Source: Cinnamomum chago (lineage: Eukaryota > Streptophyta > Magnoliopsida > Laurales > Lauraceae). Taken from it: a stretch of 64,000 nt of DNA. How positions within the stretch are numbered: position 1 is the first letter of the stretch; each line of letters starts with the position of its first letter. The notes beneath the pieces were generated by a model. The model saw only the letters and a program-made list of their open reading frames with translations, did no database searches and had not been told where the DNA came from. Shown in pieces: positions 1-11,278 of the stretch. A program made the position numbers and the translations under genes. The DNA lies in the NCBI GenBank assembly GCA_038049695.1, contig CP142451.1, positions 124,841,501 to 124,905,500 of the forward strand, read 5' to 3'.

Positions 1-1300
1 TTTACACCAAAATAGCCCGCCGTAACAATCAAATGCATGAAATCATAGAAATCACAATTCATGTCATAGTTATTTAGAGATCCCAAAACAGCACACTACA
101 ATCTGAACTACATGATAAAACCGTTGGGGCAAAAGGTACAGCAGTCCTGTAGCTGCACATCCAACACTCTATATAAACTGTCGACGACAACTATAAAAGG
201 AAAAAAAATTCTGCTGGTGCAAAGCAAACAACTAATTCTACACTCCCATCAAGTTCACCATCAACTTCAACATCCAACATCAAGTTCAACATTCAGTATC
301 AAGGCTTATCTCCAATGCACCCGCTTCAAACATGCTCGTCTCCCATTCAACATAAAGGCTTTCCCCCATGCTCACGGAACATCCAACAGAAAAAATTTAT
401 AACATGATTTGGATTGAGAAGAGGAGGGAATTCAGATAATGGTGTATATGAAGAAATGGGGAATAATTCAAATAATGGTGACTTAACAGTTCTTGGAGAA
501 AAAATATTAATGGTTGGATTAGAAACATAAAGGAAAGAGAGCAGGAAAAAAAATTTGCCTATTAAAAGAACAAACAAAGAGAGATGTGTGGGGGCAAAAA
601 GATGCTACTCTGTCCCACTTCCTTTTTTTTTTGAAAGGTAATGGTAAAATATATTAAAGACTTAAGAAAGGTACAATAAAGATGCAAAGAAAAAACATGC
701 GTAGATATTAGAGTTAAATACCAACACAAAACAACAAATTACAAATGAGAAAGCAAAGCTACCTCTCTGTCCAACTTCTTTATGGCGATTTTTCTTCTCT
801 TTTTAGTAGTTTCACATAGAATCCTTTTGTCATTTTCATTTTGCTAGAGGAAAAGAAATTCATCTATCATCTAAGTGGAGTGAGTTTCATTAGCTACAAT
901 TGACTGTTTGATACTATCATAATAATTAACAAATAGCACATCAAAGCGTTGCATCTTAAGAAAAATGAAGAGAAAAAATAAGAGCAGAGCCTCCACATAC
1001 CTTGTCATCTCATTCCACGTACCCAAAACAAAGAAAGCCAATTCCCAATTCCACACCCACAAAGCTCACTCCCACGAACAAACTGATTAGAATCATATAT
1101 GTCAGTTCCTTTTATTTCTTTTTCCTGTGGTAGCTAGTTTGAAAGACTAGAGCACTATAAAATTCCACACTGCAATCCCCACGGCCAAATGGTTTTTTAT
1201 CCTTTTTATTTTCAAAATGGAACATTATTACAATTGAGGGGCAAAACAGAATTGGGATTGAAAAGGAGTTGCGATGGCAATGCCAATTAGACATATATTT
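1..1300. other. Intergenic, no gene recognised
   Basis: A/T-rich sequence with only short chance open frames on both strands. A stretch near 620-700 (a T-run, then a segment ending in TATTAAAGAC) resembles the antisense 3' end of plant L1 LINEs, but there is no coding support. I see nothing else interpretable. Confidence 0.5.
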
Positions 1301-1309
1301 ATCATTTTT

Positions 1310-1625
1310 TATCGATGCATTCCATTGAGTTTATGTCTTGTATTCCGGATTTACCGGAGTGGTCCATTGGGTTAGCCAATGACCAGATTCATGATCAAGG
1401 GTACTTTGGTCTTTATACCGAGGCTTTCTTGGGAGCTAAGAAAGCATTGATTATATATATACAATGTAATCAGTAATCTTAGAACTAAGTTGGTGGAATA
1501 GTAAAGAGAGTGAGTTCTCTTTGGTCGTAGACATAGGTACTTTACTGAACCAAGTGTGTGACTTGATTGTCAATCACAAGTTTCACGCTTCCGCACACAC
1601 AACACATTCAAACAGCTTGATCAAA
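1310..1625 (+). mobile_element. Probable Ty1/copia LTR 3' part (fragment)
   Basis: The segment has the layout of the 3' half of a plant copia LTR: a TATA-like stretch (TTATATATATAC near 1450), then a leader with the phrase GGTCGTAGACATAGGTACTT followed by GAACCAAG, and an end of the form CGCTTCCGCACACACAACA. This phrase order is common in plant copia LTRs. No primer-binding site, internal region or target duplication could be found, so the boundaries are approximate and it may be a decayed solo LTR. Confidence 0.4.
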
Positions 1626-1659
1626 TAAATCTATTTATTTCATCGAATTAGAGCAAATA

Positions 1660-1850
1660 CATTCAAATGGGGCAGTTCGTTTGTATGAAATTGGATAAAT
1701 GAGAATTTATTGTGAGATCCACATATTCACTTACATGGAATTGGAATACACAATTAATTGTCAAATGAGCCTATTTGTTTGCATGTAATTAGAATAAATA
1801 AGAATTTATTATAAGATGGGCTTCTTTATTTGCATACATGTATTGGCTTG
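1660..1850. repeat. MITE-like remnant with internal direct repeats
   Basis: Two related ~46-bp segments (about 1673-1716 and 1771-1816) share the pattern GTTTG.ATG.AATT followed by AAATGAGAATTTATT or AAATAAGAATTTATT. The same terminal motif reappears at both ends of the element at 61396-61712, suggesting a dispersed MITE family. The ends are not resolved here. Confidence 0.35.
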
Positions 1851-1871
1851 TTAGTTCCACGAAACTAGGAA

Positions 1872-2682
1872 AGTAAGATAGACTGAATGAAATTTCAGAA
1901 GAAAATAGTCATTTCAATTTAAAAGATAACATGAGAGAAGTTAATGATACCATGAGCCATCCATAACTTAACTAATTTATCTTCTACCATCACATGATCT
2001 TTGGGAAACAGTGAAGAAAACGAAAAGCATCGTTGCAAACGAGGTGGCAAATTATAATAGCCCAATAAGAGAGTGGTTTAAATGCCATCGTCCTTGGGTA
2101 TATAGTCCTTATCCCAGTTCCATATTTCACCCAAATGATGAATGTGGTTACCACTTGTAGTCATCGAGTTAAAAATGGAAGCGACTCATATTCATCATTT
2201 GGGCGTTTTATCTTATTCTGATTGTTGGAAAGTGTTTCATTCCAGAGCACTTAAAGGAATGGAAGAAGAAAATTGTCGGGAACTGACAAACATAGGTGAG
2301 AAAATTGTGGAGAGGTGCAAAGGTTTACCTCTTTGTTGTAAAAGCAGTAGGGAGTCTTTTGCATAGTAAAAGAGAAAAGTGGTATTGGGAGCACATCTTA
2401 CAATGCAAAATATGGAACTGGGATATAGTCAAGGATAATATACCCAAGGACGATGGCATTTAAATCTCTCTCTTATTGAGCTATTATAATTTGCCACCCC
2501 ATTTGCAATAATTTTTTTCGTTTTCCTCAGCGTTTCCAAAAGATCATGCGATGGTAAAGGATAAATTAGTCAAGTTATGGATGGCTCATGGTATCATTAA
2601 CTTCTATTGTATTAACTTCTTTTAAATTGAAATGACTATTTTCTTTTGAAATTTCATTTAATCTCTCTCTTACTTTCCTTAT
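1872..2682. repeat. ~255-bp inverted repeat of NB-LRR sequence (potential long hairpin)
   Basis: The left arm (about 1872-2128) is the reverse complement of the right arm (about 2405-2682), at roughly 90% identity by eye. Both arms encode the RNBS-D/MHD-proximal part of an NB-ARC domain, with KLVKLWMAHGII readable on the plus strand in the right arm and on the minus strand in the left. The ~275-bp spacer carries NB-ARC sequence on the plus strand from the RNBS-B-like to the GLPL motif. A transcript through the locus could fold into a long, nearly perfect stem. Comparable NB-LRR inverted duplications are known as sources of small RNAs and as progenitors of miRNA genes; expression here is unknown. 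Confidence 0.8.
2105..2640 (+). pseudogene. NB-ARC fragment of a CC-NB-LRR resistance gene
   Basis: Plus-strand translation in mixed frames gives the NB-ARC motifs in order. They are a degraded RNBS-B (VVTTCSHRV at about 2142), an RNBS-C-like DCWKVFHSRAL near 2220-2250, the GLPL motif (ERCKGLPL near 2312-2335), then a segment with KREKWYWEHIL. The RNBS-D region follows (LSYYNLPPHL near 2476, FPKDHAMVKDKLVKLWMAHGII near 2535-2600). At least two frame changes (about 2165 and 2338) and an in-frame stop disrupt it. No P-loop, MHD or LRR is present nearby. The family is an intracellular immune receptor (STAND NTPase); this copy cannot make one. It forms the spacer and right arm of the inverted repeat. 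Confidence 0.8.
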
Positions 2683-2708
2683 CCTACGTCCAATATCGTG
2701 CCGTAATT

Positions 2709-3041
2709 TCACTTGTTAGAAACATAGACAAGAAAAGAGTGAGAAACAGATGGTAGGATCTTATCAATGTCATCTTCATCTTCATCATACTCTGACGTGA
2801 AAGCATGTGTTCTCCACTCATCGAATATGTCCTTGACCTCGTATGCTACTTCTTTGATCTTCCCAAGCCAATCTCGTACCTCATCCGTGGTATCTTGCTG
2901 CCTTTCGGCGTCCACCAGCAGAGCTTGAATGGCTGAGAATTTGCTGGAAAGAATTTTGAGCACTTTCTTGACACTAGCCAACAAGCCCACCTCATCTTTG
3001 ATTATGGCACCCAACTCTTTTGCAACAAGTGCATCTGTCAT
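2709..3041 (-). pseudogene. CC (Rx-N) domain fragment of a CC-NB-LRR gene
   Basis: The minus-strand frame from an ATG at 3041 to a stop at 2709 encodes an N-terminal coiled-coil (Rx_N) domain of RGA-type resistance proteins. Its start is MTDALVAKELGAII, followed by the IQALLVDAERQ and VRDWLGKIKEVAYEVKDIFDEW motifs that are diagnostic of the family. The open frame continues upstream to 3176, but family starts (MADAL...) favour the ATG at 3041. It stops after about 110 codons, before any P-loop. The NB-ARC fragment next to it (2105-2640) is on the opposite strand, so the parent gene has been broken and inverted. Its upstream flank is shared with the copies near 10.7 and 19.5 kb. Confidence 0.8.
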
Positions 3042-3560
3042 GCTATCTTTCTTGAGCATCACACCCTGAGAGATTTGTATGCAGAGCTGGTTCACTTGGT
3101 CCTGAGTTACAAAGGCAATGAAACATCTATCAGACTGAGAAAAAATATGCAGTAAAACCGTATTATGTACTGGCAACTGACTAATATTTTGCTAAAATAA
3201 GTGGGAAGTGAGATCTCTTCCATTTTCTTTTTTCTTTTCTGTCAAAGCAGGACTCAAGTGGTCTAAAATATGAAATACCATTTTACCAAGAAAAAAAAAA
3301 TGAAATACCATCAGTAGTTTGAAATACTCGAGATTATAAATGCTCATTTTTTTACCCACTAAACGTGAACAATGTCTTATCAATAGAAAAACTGGAACAT
3401 ATTGGGAAAATGAGATTAACATGATATTATCAATATAATAGAATATTCTGGTTTAAATTATATTACATATTTTAGCAGATATCATTCCGATATAGAATTG
3501 TTAAAAGGCCGATACTTTCTCAATCATACGGCCGTATCAGCTGAGAATTGAAGAAATGAG
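3042..3560 (-). repeat. CNL 5' flank, copy A of a three-copy family
   Basis: The upstream (5') flank of the CC-domain fragment. It shares long stretches with 10760-11240 and 19600-20080, including ATGAAATACCA, then TCAGTAGTTT and ATTATAAATGCTCATTTTTT, and further on AAATGAGATTAA. It probably includes the ancestral promoter region, but no element was assigned with confidence. Confidence 0.6.
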
Positions 3561-4199
3561 AGAGAGAATACCTGAGCTACTGCATCTTCCTCCTCTTCCC
3601 TATTCTCTCCTTGTTCTTCTTTTACTTTCTTCTTCCTCACAGCTCTCTTTTTCCTCTTCTTCTTTATGTCAATCAATCATATTCTTAGTGGAAACTTGAT
3701 AAGCTAAGCCACGCCCCCTATCAGGTGTGCCCGGTGCAGTGCAGGCCCCTCCCTAAACACACTCATCCCTCGTGATTTGGTGTCAGGCCCAATTTCACTC
3801 TCATCAAATCTTTACCACCGCCGAATTGAATTTTAAAGATTTCTATGGTTAAAAGACTACTAAGTTTTATAGCTATTAAATCAAAGTCCATGATAATCTG
3901 ACACAATAATTTTTTTTTTTTCTTTTTTCTTTTTTTTAACAAACATAAGGAGACCATTCCATATACCCCACCCCCACTGTTAAGCAGATATCTAAGCGAC
4001 CTGCGAGCTAGACTGCAAATGAAAAGCATGCAGTCTGCTCATGGGAGAATACTACTGGCATTCTAAATTTTATTGGAGAGATAATCATGGAGAGGGATAA
4101 TCATAGAGAGGAATCTCTATGTTAATCAATCATATAAACATAAAAGCTTTACTCATGGGAGAGCATTACTGGAATTCTACCTATTACTTTTTCTTTTCC
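3561..4199. other. Non-coding, pyrimidine-rich then imperfect direct repeat
   Basis: A CT-rich stretch (3575-3670) resembles the CT-rich segments near 14430 and 20330 in the other CNL flank copies. From 4036 to 4380, sequence around ACTCATGGGAGA and TGTTAATCAATCATAT occurs twice, an imperfect duplication. No gene is seen. Confidence 0.4.
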
Positions 4200-4330
4200 C
4201 AATGGCGGAGTTAGAGAAGAGTAAAGCCACCCACCAACCCACCAAGGATCGATCTTTGGTGGGTAGGATGAGAGTGAGAGCCTTTACCACTAGGTCATCC
4301 CTAAAGCCCCGCACCTTTAACTTTGACAGG
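4200..4330 (-). mobile_element. tRNA-derived SINE-like fragment
   Basis: The minus strand contains a pol III A-box-like sequence (TGACCTAGTGGTAAAGGC, about 4295). A B-box-like AGATCGATCC follows about 40 bp downstream, within a GGTGGG-rich arm. This matches the head of plant tRNA-derived SINEs rather than a tRNA gene: there is no foldable acceptor stem. No tail or target duplication was found. Confidence 0.35.
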
Positions 4331-4379
4331 TCACAGAAGGGATAAGAACTGAGAGGAATCTTTCTGTTAATCAATCATA

Positions 4380-4736
4380 TTAAATTGTACGCTTTGCTCT
4401 ATTTAACACAATTTTTTACTTACTAGCAGGCATTTTAACTTTCCTGAGAGGGAAAGGTACAGGGAGAAAGACTTTCATGGGCATTCCGTGGATGATTTTG
4501 ACATTTGTTGATCCCTGCGGATCATCAGTTTATTATCGTCAGTGGGCTCTGTATGTGGGATGATAGACTAATTAGTATGGAAATAGGTCAGGATAAATGG
4601 GTGACTTGACCTGACCAGCTCATATTAGGGGTGGTTCCTTTCTTGCGATCCCGTTCTTTATAACTTAGAATTCCAAATCCTCCAATCAACCCCGCATTTT
4701 GAAATGCTAAAGGGGTTGGAATTACAAGAATTTCAA
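4380..4736. other. Intergenic, nothing recognised
   Basis: No coding frame and no repeat with a match elsewhere in the window. Confidence 0.4.
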
Positions 4737-5066
4737 GGGCCTATTTGGTTGCAAGCATGGATCAAAAAATCGGCCGAGACCGGTTCATCTCGGAGACCGG
4801 TCCGATATCTCGCTGAGATATCGGACTCGGCCCAAATTCGCCAAAATCTCGGCCGAGATGGCCGAGATATTCATTATCTCGGGATTTTTTTCATCTCGGC
4901 CGAGATGAATATAAAGCTTCAAACCCTATTTTTTTTTTTATTCTTCTCTCATCTTCATCTTCTTCTCCTCTCTTCTCAAAGCCCCTACAAGCCATAGCAG
5001 CAGCCACCTTCTCTCTTCCATATTTCCAAATCTAACTTATATTTTTTGAAGAAAATATTATCTAAG

Positions 5067-5098
5067 GTAAGAGGAAATCAACTTAAAGCATATTATGT

Positions 5099-5135
<37 letters not shown>

Positions 5136-6121
5136 TGAAGCATAGAGGTTTGTCACTTACTCACTTGTGTAATTGTGTTGTTTTCTTCATTTAGAAGTTA
5201 GATCTATATACTTTCATGCTAGATCTACTCATACACATGATTTTGAACTTTTTTTTCAATTTTTTTTATTTTCGGATTTTTTAATATTTGAATTATAATA
5301 TATCATTTTTTGGGGATTTCATCATAAATATGTTGTTTTAATGATTCATGATCATTGTATGGTGTGTAAATGATAGATCTACATACTTTTATGTTAGATC
5401 TATATATTTAGGATTTTGAAAATGATTTTATTAATTTTTGTTTTTCAAAAAATAATTTTTGTTACTTGTTAGGATATTTGTGAAACCAAAGGCTTATTAA
5501 TAGTGTGTAGATGATAGATCTACATCTACTCATAGTCATAAACATGATTTAGATTTTTATTTTAATTTTTTTATTTTCGGATTTTTTAATATTTGAATTA
5601 TAATATATCATTTTTTGGGGATTTCATCATAAATATGTTGTTTTAATGATTCATGATCATTGTATGGTGTGTAAATGATAGATCTACATACTTTTATGTT
5701 AGATCTATATATTTAGGATTTTGAAAATGATTTTATTAATTTTTGTTTTTCAAAAATTAATTGTTGTTACTTGTTAGGATATTTGTGAAACCAAAGGCTT
5801 ATTAATAGTGTGTAGATGATAGATCTACATCTACTCATAGTCATAAACATGATTTAGATTTTTATTTTAATTATTTTATTTTCGGATTTTTTAATATTTG
5901 AATTATAATATATCATTTTTTGGGGATTTCATCATAAATATGTTCTTTTAATGATTCATGATCATTGTATGATGTGTAAATGATTGATCTACATACTTTT
6001 ATGCTATATCTATATATTTAGGATTTTTGAAAATGATTTTATTAAATCTTGACTTTTCCTAAAAATAATTGTTCTTAAGAGTATTAGTGTATTACTATTG
6101 CATGAATTTCTTATTTTATAG
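5067..6121 (+). repeat. 5' leader intron of the hAT transposase with ~305-bp tandem repeats
   Basis: A consensus donor (TCTAAG then GTAAGA at 5067) and an acceptor (TTTATAG ending at 6121) bracket an intron just before the transposase ATG. It holds about 2.8 tandem copies of a ~305-bp unit (about 5215-6060); the landmark TTCGGATTTTTTAATATTTG recurs at 5271, 5576 and 5881. Adjacent copies are nearly identical. A T-run of about 32 (5101-5132) lies at the start of the intron. Confidence 0.75.
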
Positions 6122-6128
6122 GAACAAG

Positions 6129-9100
6129 ATGGTGCGTTCAATAGATCCGGCATGGAACCATGGTGAACCAGTTGGAAGCAAAAGTAAAGTGAAATGTAAT
6201 TATTGTGGAAGAGTGTTCAATGGCGGGATTACTCGATTGAAACAACATTTGGGGCATGTAACAGGACAGGTGATAAAATGTCATAAAGTGCCACCAAATG
6301 TAACTGCTGAAATGAAGGAGCTCCTAAATGCATCAACAAAAAAAAAAAGAGTTACAACAAAAAAGAAGAACTGAGGAATTTGATGCATGTAGAGAAGAAG
6401 TATTCGGTTCCTCCGATGATGACGACGATGAAGACCCGGAAATGAGGGCGGCTAGGAGAGAAAGTGTTAGGTCACTTCAGAAGGAGGAAGAGAGAAGAAG
6501 AATGCAATATGAAGCAGCCTCTAGAGGTAGCCAATATGAGCAGGGTGGGTCATCCGAACCTGGGGGAGCAAGTTTGCGTCGGGCATTTAGTCAAAAACAA
6601 CCCCGTCGAGATCCAGACATTGAGGAGATTGAAAGAACTCCTACACGTGCACCTCAGCAAGTGGGGCCAACTGACCCATATTCTTATAGAAAACCAACAT
6701 CAAAGCAGCCCAGCATTATGAAAGCATTAACAGGCAGGCTTGGTAAAGCAAGAGAACATCTAGTGAGAGCCGCTGGGAAGTTTTTTTTGGACGGAGGCAT
6801 TCCTCCCAACAAGGCATCATCTCCTTATTTCACCACCATGTTAGATGCAGCTGCAGAACATGGTCCAGGTATAAAGGCACCTACCCCTTATGAGATTGGG
6901 CATGTATGTGTTGAGAAAGAGTATGAAGAGTTGCAGGCTTGGGTGCAAACTTTCAAATGGGCATGGAAGGAAAGAGGTTGTACACTAATGTGCGATGGGT
7001 GGACGACCATCACACACCGTCATCTCTTGAATTTTCTAGTCTACTCGTCTATGGGCACGGTGTTTATCAAATCAGTTGATGCAACTGATTACATTCAAGA
7101 TGCAAAATATATTAATAAGTTATTGAATGAGGTGATTGAAGAAGTTGGGGCAGATTGTGTAGTTCAGGTTGTTACCGACAATGCTGCAAACATGAAGGCT
7201 GCAGGAACGATGCTTATGAAACAAAGGCCAAGGATTTTCTGGTCTCCATGTGCAGCACATTGCTTGGATTTAATGCTTGAAGATATTGCAAAAGGAAAAG
7301 TCATGAAGTTTGTGATTGGTAAGATAAAGAAGATCACCAATTTTTTTTATCAATCATATAGACTCATTTCCATGATGAAAATGCATACAGACAACCATGA
7401 ATTACTACGGCCTGGCATCACTAGATTTGCCACCCACTTCATTGCTATCGAAAGTGTTTACAAGTATAGAGAAGGACTTCTCCGATTGATAAAATCAAAT
7501 GAATTCATGAATTCAAAATGGGGAAAAAGGCCAAGTCCCATTACTGTTGAAGTATGTAAAACAATTGAGTCCAACAAGTTTTGGCCTCATGTGAAGGGTG
7601 TTTTAAATGTTTTTGAACCCCTAATAAAGGTTCTTCGATTGGTTGATGGCGATGATAAGCCAACAATGGGCTTCTTACATGAGGCCATGGAGAGATCAAA
7701 GCTGGCTATTCAAGGAGATTGTAAATATTACAAAAAGTTTTGGAAGATCATCGACGATCGATGGGGACGACAATTAAAACATGATTTACACATTGCCGGT
7801 AAGTGAAGAATATCCTTTAACACTTGAATTGTTGTATTCAACTCTCCATTCTCTCCTCAGTCCTCAGTCCTCACTACATTAATTTATCAATGACTAAAAT
7901 TCATTGGTTTTACTGTTACAGGATACTTCTTTAATCCCCAATTTACAGATGGACACATATCTAATGAAATCCGTTTGGGACTAAAAAATGTAATTGAAAG
8001 ATTGGCAGAGAATACAGATGAAGCAATTTGGGCTACTAATCAGGTAGGAATGTAGGATAATTAAGGAAAAAAGTATATAACATTGTAATTTCTCTAATTT
8101 ATTTTTCTACGTTAATATCTTCAGATTGACATATACAATGTACGGGCCGGAAGCTTTGGAACGACGACTGCACGGTGAGCTGTGACACAGACCTATCCTG
8201 GTATTGATTGTAATGTCATCTCTATATTATTTAAGGACTTATTATTTTTTTATTGACTCTAATATCATTTCTATTTTTTTCAGCTGAATGGTGGTTGAAT
8301 TATGGAGAGAGTGCTCCTGCACTAAGGACGATTGCTATTAAAGTCCTTAGTCAAACTACATCGTCTTCCAATTGTGAAAGAAACTGGAGCACATTCTCAT
8401 TTATCCACACAAGACCAAGAAATAGATTGACAATGCAAAAGATAAATAAATTGGTCTACATTCACTACAACCTCAAACTCCGGAGTAGAAATAGAAGGAG
8501 AAGACAGTTTGAGGATCACCGGGATTATTTCTGTCCAATTAATTTGGACTATATCTTTTCAGAAGAGGATACTGTGTTAGGTCAATGGTTGGAGGAACAA
8601 GAAGAACCGGTGTTAGACCAAGACCCAGAGTTTGAGCAATTGATAGAGGAATTGACTGGGGAAAGGCCTGAGCCAGTGAGGGCTGCAGAAAGGATAGAAG
8701 AAATAAACTTGACAATGCAGCAGGGGCGTGCACCTAATACAAGTGAGCCAAGGGGAAAGGAGGTGGATGAAGAGAGTGAGTCAAGTATTTCTACTTCTTC
8801 ATCATCAGCAGGAATTCCACCTGACTCTCCCGGGGATGAGGGTCATTACAGAGATGATGAGCCTGTCACTTATGAGACAGTTGAGCATTTTCCTCATGCT
8901 ACTGAGTTAGATCCTCGCCGTGGCTATGTCAGACATGTTGGACAGACTGAGGCAGGGGGTAGTAGTAGCGTCGGCGCCGCTACTCATGGTCATCATGGAA
9001 GTTATGTTGGCCAAGGTGCCATGTATGGACAACATGGGGATTATGTTGGCCAACAAGGTGCCATGTATGGACAGCATGAGGGTTATTCATATGACCCTAA

Positions 9101-9422
9101 TTGGGTACCCTCTTCACCAACACCGATTATTTCTATCGAACAGATGTTAATTGAGTAAGGGAGGCTTCCCCCACCAATTTCTCGACGACCTATTTATGCC
9201 CCTCATAACTATTTCATGCCATATGATTACAACCAGCCATCTCAATCCACAGACACAGGGGATCAAGATAGTTCATCATCTTATCAAGAACAATCTGAAT
9301 ATGGTTATGGATATGGTAGTGCTAGTGCTGCACAGCAGTATGGAGCATATCTTTTTAGCCAATACCGAAGAAATGATGATGAAGATGATATCGAGTCAGG
9401 GCGACACTCCACTTGGTATTAG
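6129..9422 (+). pseudogene. hAT transposase (BED finger, RNase-H-like core, C-terminal dimerisation domain), defective
   Basis: The start at 6129 (MVRSIDPAWNHGE) follows the leader intron. The order is a BED zinc finger (CNYCGRVFNGGITRLKQHL), an acidic DDDDDEDPE linker, the hAT/DUF659 core with MCDGWT and VTDNAANM aspartates and CAAHCLDLML, and the C-terminal block SSNCERNWSTFSFIHT with the likely catalytic glutamate. A Gly/Tyr-rich tail follows, with two YVGQ..GAMYGQH repeats and an end at HSTWY. Exons by consensus splice sites: 6122-7798, 7922-8043, 8125-8200, 8284-9422. Lesions: a one-base frame difference in the A-run at 6338-6348, TGA at 8176-8178, and TAA at 9156-9158 after which the same frame stays open for 87 more codons to TAG at 9420. 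The family cuts and pastes DNA in the nucleus; this copy is probably non-functional. Confidence 0.88.
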
Positions 9423-10306
9423 GCTGTCAATATGTCATACACTCATACTCATCAGTCTCTCTCTAGTCTCTACTAGTACTCTCCAGTCTCCAGTCTCCAC
9501 TAGTCCCCTCTAATTTCAGGTAAACCATGAACATTTTGATGCCCAAGTGCTTTATGATTTATCTATCGCAGTCACTAACTCACTATCTCATTCACTAATC
9601 TTTAGGGTCTTGAATTTCACAACTTTATTTGATGATTAAGTTAGTATTAAATGATGATTGATATGTTATCTTTATCTTCTTATATTTGACACTAATGAAT
9701 TGATCATGAGCAGAGCATCAATAGTGTTTGCATTATATGAAATACTGGAAAAAAGACAGTGAACTGCGAGTCTGCGACACAGACAGGACTCATAACTTAA
9801 GGTAACCGAGATTTTGATTTATTGTTGTTACTAATGGAAACAAATATAGTTTTCCAGCATTTTCTAATATTCTGGATTTTTTGGATATTTTTGCGAATTT
9901 TTTTGGATTAAAAAAAAATTCACACCGCGATGACCGCGACGGACCGATATCCGCGACCGATACCGATATCATATCGGTTTTTCGGCCCGGTCGATACCGC
10001 GACCGAGACCGAGATTTTAAACCATGGTTGCAAGCATCCCGGATATCCTATCCAAGGAATTTGGAGATTCCAAATGCCCACCCCTTCCGAAATAGAATTC
10101 CAAAATGCTAACGACTTAGGAGGATTCTGAATTCCAGCTGGCCAAAAGTGAGTTCTCACTTAGCCAGCTCACAAACCCTCCCTTCAAAAGTCTTAATCAA
10201 ACAGGAATTCATATATCTAAAGGAAAACCCCTACACACCATAGGGTATTCCATTTGCATGACAATGATGAACTCTTGGTAGAAATGCATGCAACCAAACT
10301 GTCTGT

Positions 10307-10704
10307 AAAAGCTATCTGTGATGTCTTAGGTGGGTTGAAAATTAGAATTTCAACTTGAAACAAGGGAAAACCCATTAAATAAATTCTAGGCAGAAATAAT
10401 AAGGGCCCATTTGGTTGAGTCTATTTCTGATAGGAATTCCTCTTATCGGAAAGTCATGACAAAAATGTAAAGGTTGTCCTAGGAAATTCAAATTTTCATA
10501 TTTCTTTAGGTGGTTGGAATTTGTTGAGCTAGGCAAGTGAAAAACCACTTCTCGCCAATTGATTTTCCTGAATTCTAAAACTGAGAATAAACTTTTTAAA
10601 ATTCTACTTCTTGTAAAACATATTTTTTTTTTTGGTAGAAACATCTTGTTGATGTTCTTGGAAAACAACATTTAAAATTCTCCAAATGCTCACCACACCA
10701 TACC
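10307..10704. other. Intergenic, possible MITE end
   Basis: GGGCCCATTTGGTTGAGTC at about 10403 resembles the terminal motif of the MITE at 4737/10306, but no matching right end was found. No gene is seen. Confidence 0.35.
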
Positions 10705-11247
10705 TCCAAATGCTTGGTCCTAAGCTACATAGGCAAGCCAGAGTAACATCTATTAGATCGAGAAGCAGAAAATCTTTCTGACTAGTTGGGAAAGAATAAA
10801 TAGTAAAACGACATTGTGTACAGGCAATTAACCTCATATGTTTTACTAAACTAGAGCAGATGTGAGTCCTCACTCATTACGTTTAAGGATTCTTAAGCTA
10901 TCCACTTGATTAATTTGAAAAAAAACACCTATAATAATCTGTTTAAGTTTTTTCTTATTTTGGTTTGAGCAGGAATGGACAAGTGGTCAAAAATATGAAA
11001 TACCATCAGTAGTTTAAAATAACCAATTATAAATGCTCATTTTTTTTAGACGTTAACATTGTATTATCAATCAACGCTAATTGGGACATACAAGCAAAAT
11101 GAGATTAATTTGGTTCAAAATATCAGAGATAATTTTAGTGCATATAATTTTTGTATTGAATTATCAAAATAATGCTAATTGTCAGTCGTATGACCATACT
11201 CTCAAAATATCGGCATTATCCCGGTATGTATCATTGCATAGAAAAAA

Positions 11248-11278
<31 letters not shown>

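Larger units (their letters stand above)
4756..10026 (+). mobile_element. 5.27-kb hAT-superfamily DNA transposon, near-complete
   Basis: The termini are inverted repeats, CATGGATCAAAAAATCGG at the left and, read from the right end inwards, CATGGTTTAAAATCTCGG. The element is flanked by a perfect 8-bp direct duplication GTTGCAAG (4748-4755 and 10027-10034), the hAT hallmark. The subterminal ~180 bp at the left is packed with CTCGGCCGAG-type palindromes, and the right with ACCGCGACCGATACCGATAT motifs, likely transposase-binding arrays. The interior carries a five-exon hAT transposase on the plus strand. The perfect target duplication suggests a fairly recent insertion, but the transposase is now defective. 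Moving it would need an intact enzyme from elsewhere. Confidence 0.9.
4737..10306. mobile_element. MITE-like element interrupted by the hAT transposon
   Basis: Immediately left of the hAT insertion is GGGCCTATTTGGTTGCAAG, and about 280 bp right of it is a complementary end (ATGCATGCAACCAAACTGTC, about 10287-10306). With the hAT removed this leaves a ~300-bp element with imperfect terminal inverted repeats. A related copy with the same interior style (AGGAGATTCCTA, GAATTCC) lies at 51568-51868. The element must be older than the hAT inside it. Its own target duplication was not identified. Confidence 0.5.

Noticed and set aside
4200-4330. A functional tRNA gene
   Set aside because: A- and B-box-like motifs are present but no acceptor stem or anticodon loop can be folded; SINE-like instead.
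9881-10159. Overlapping short frames on both strands around the hAT right end
   Set aside because: They arise from the repetitive GACCGATACCGATAT subterminal motifs, not from coding sequence.
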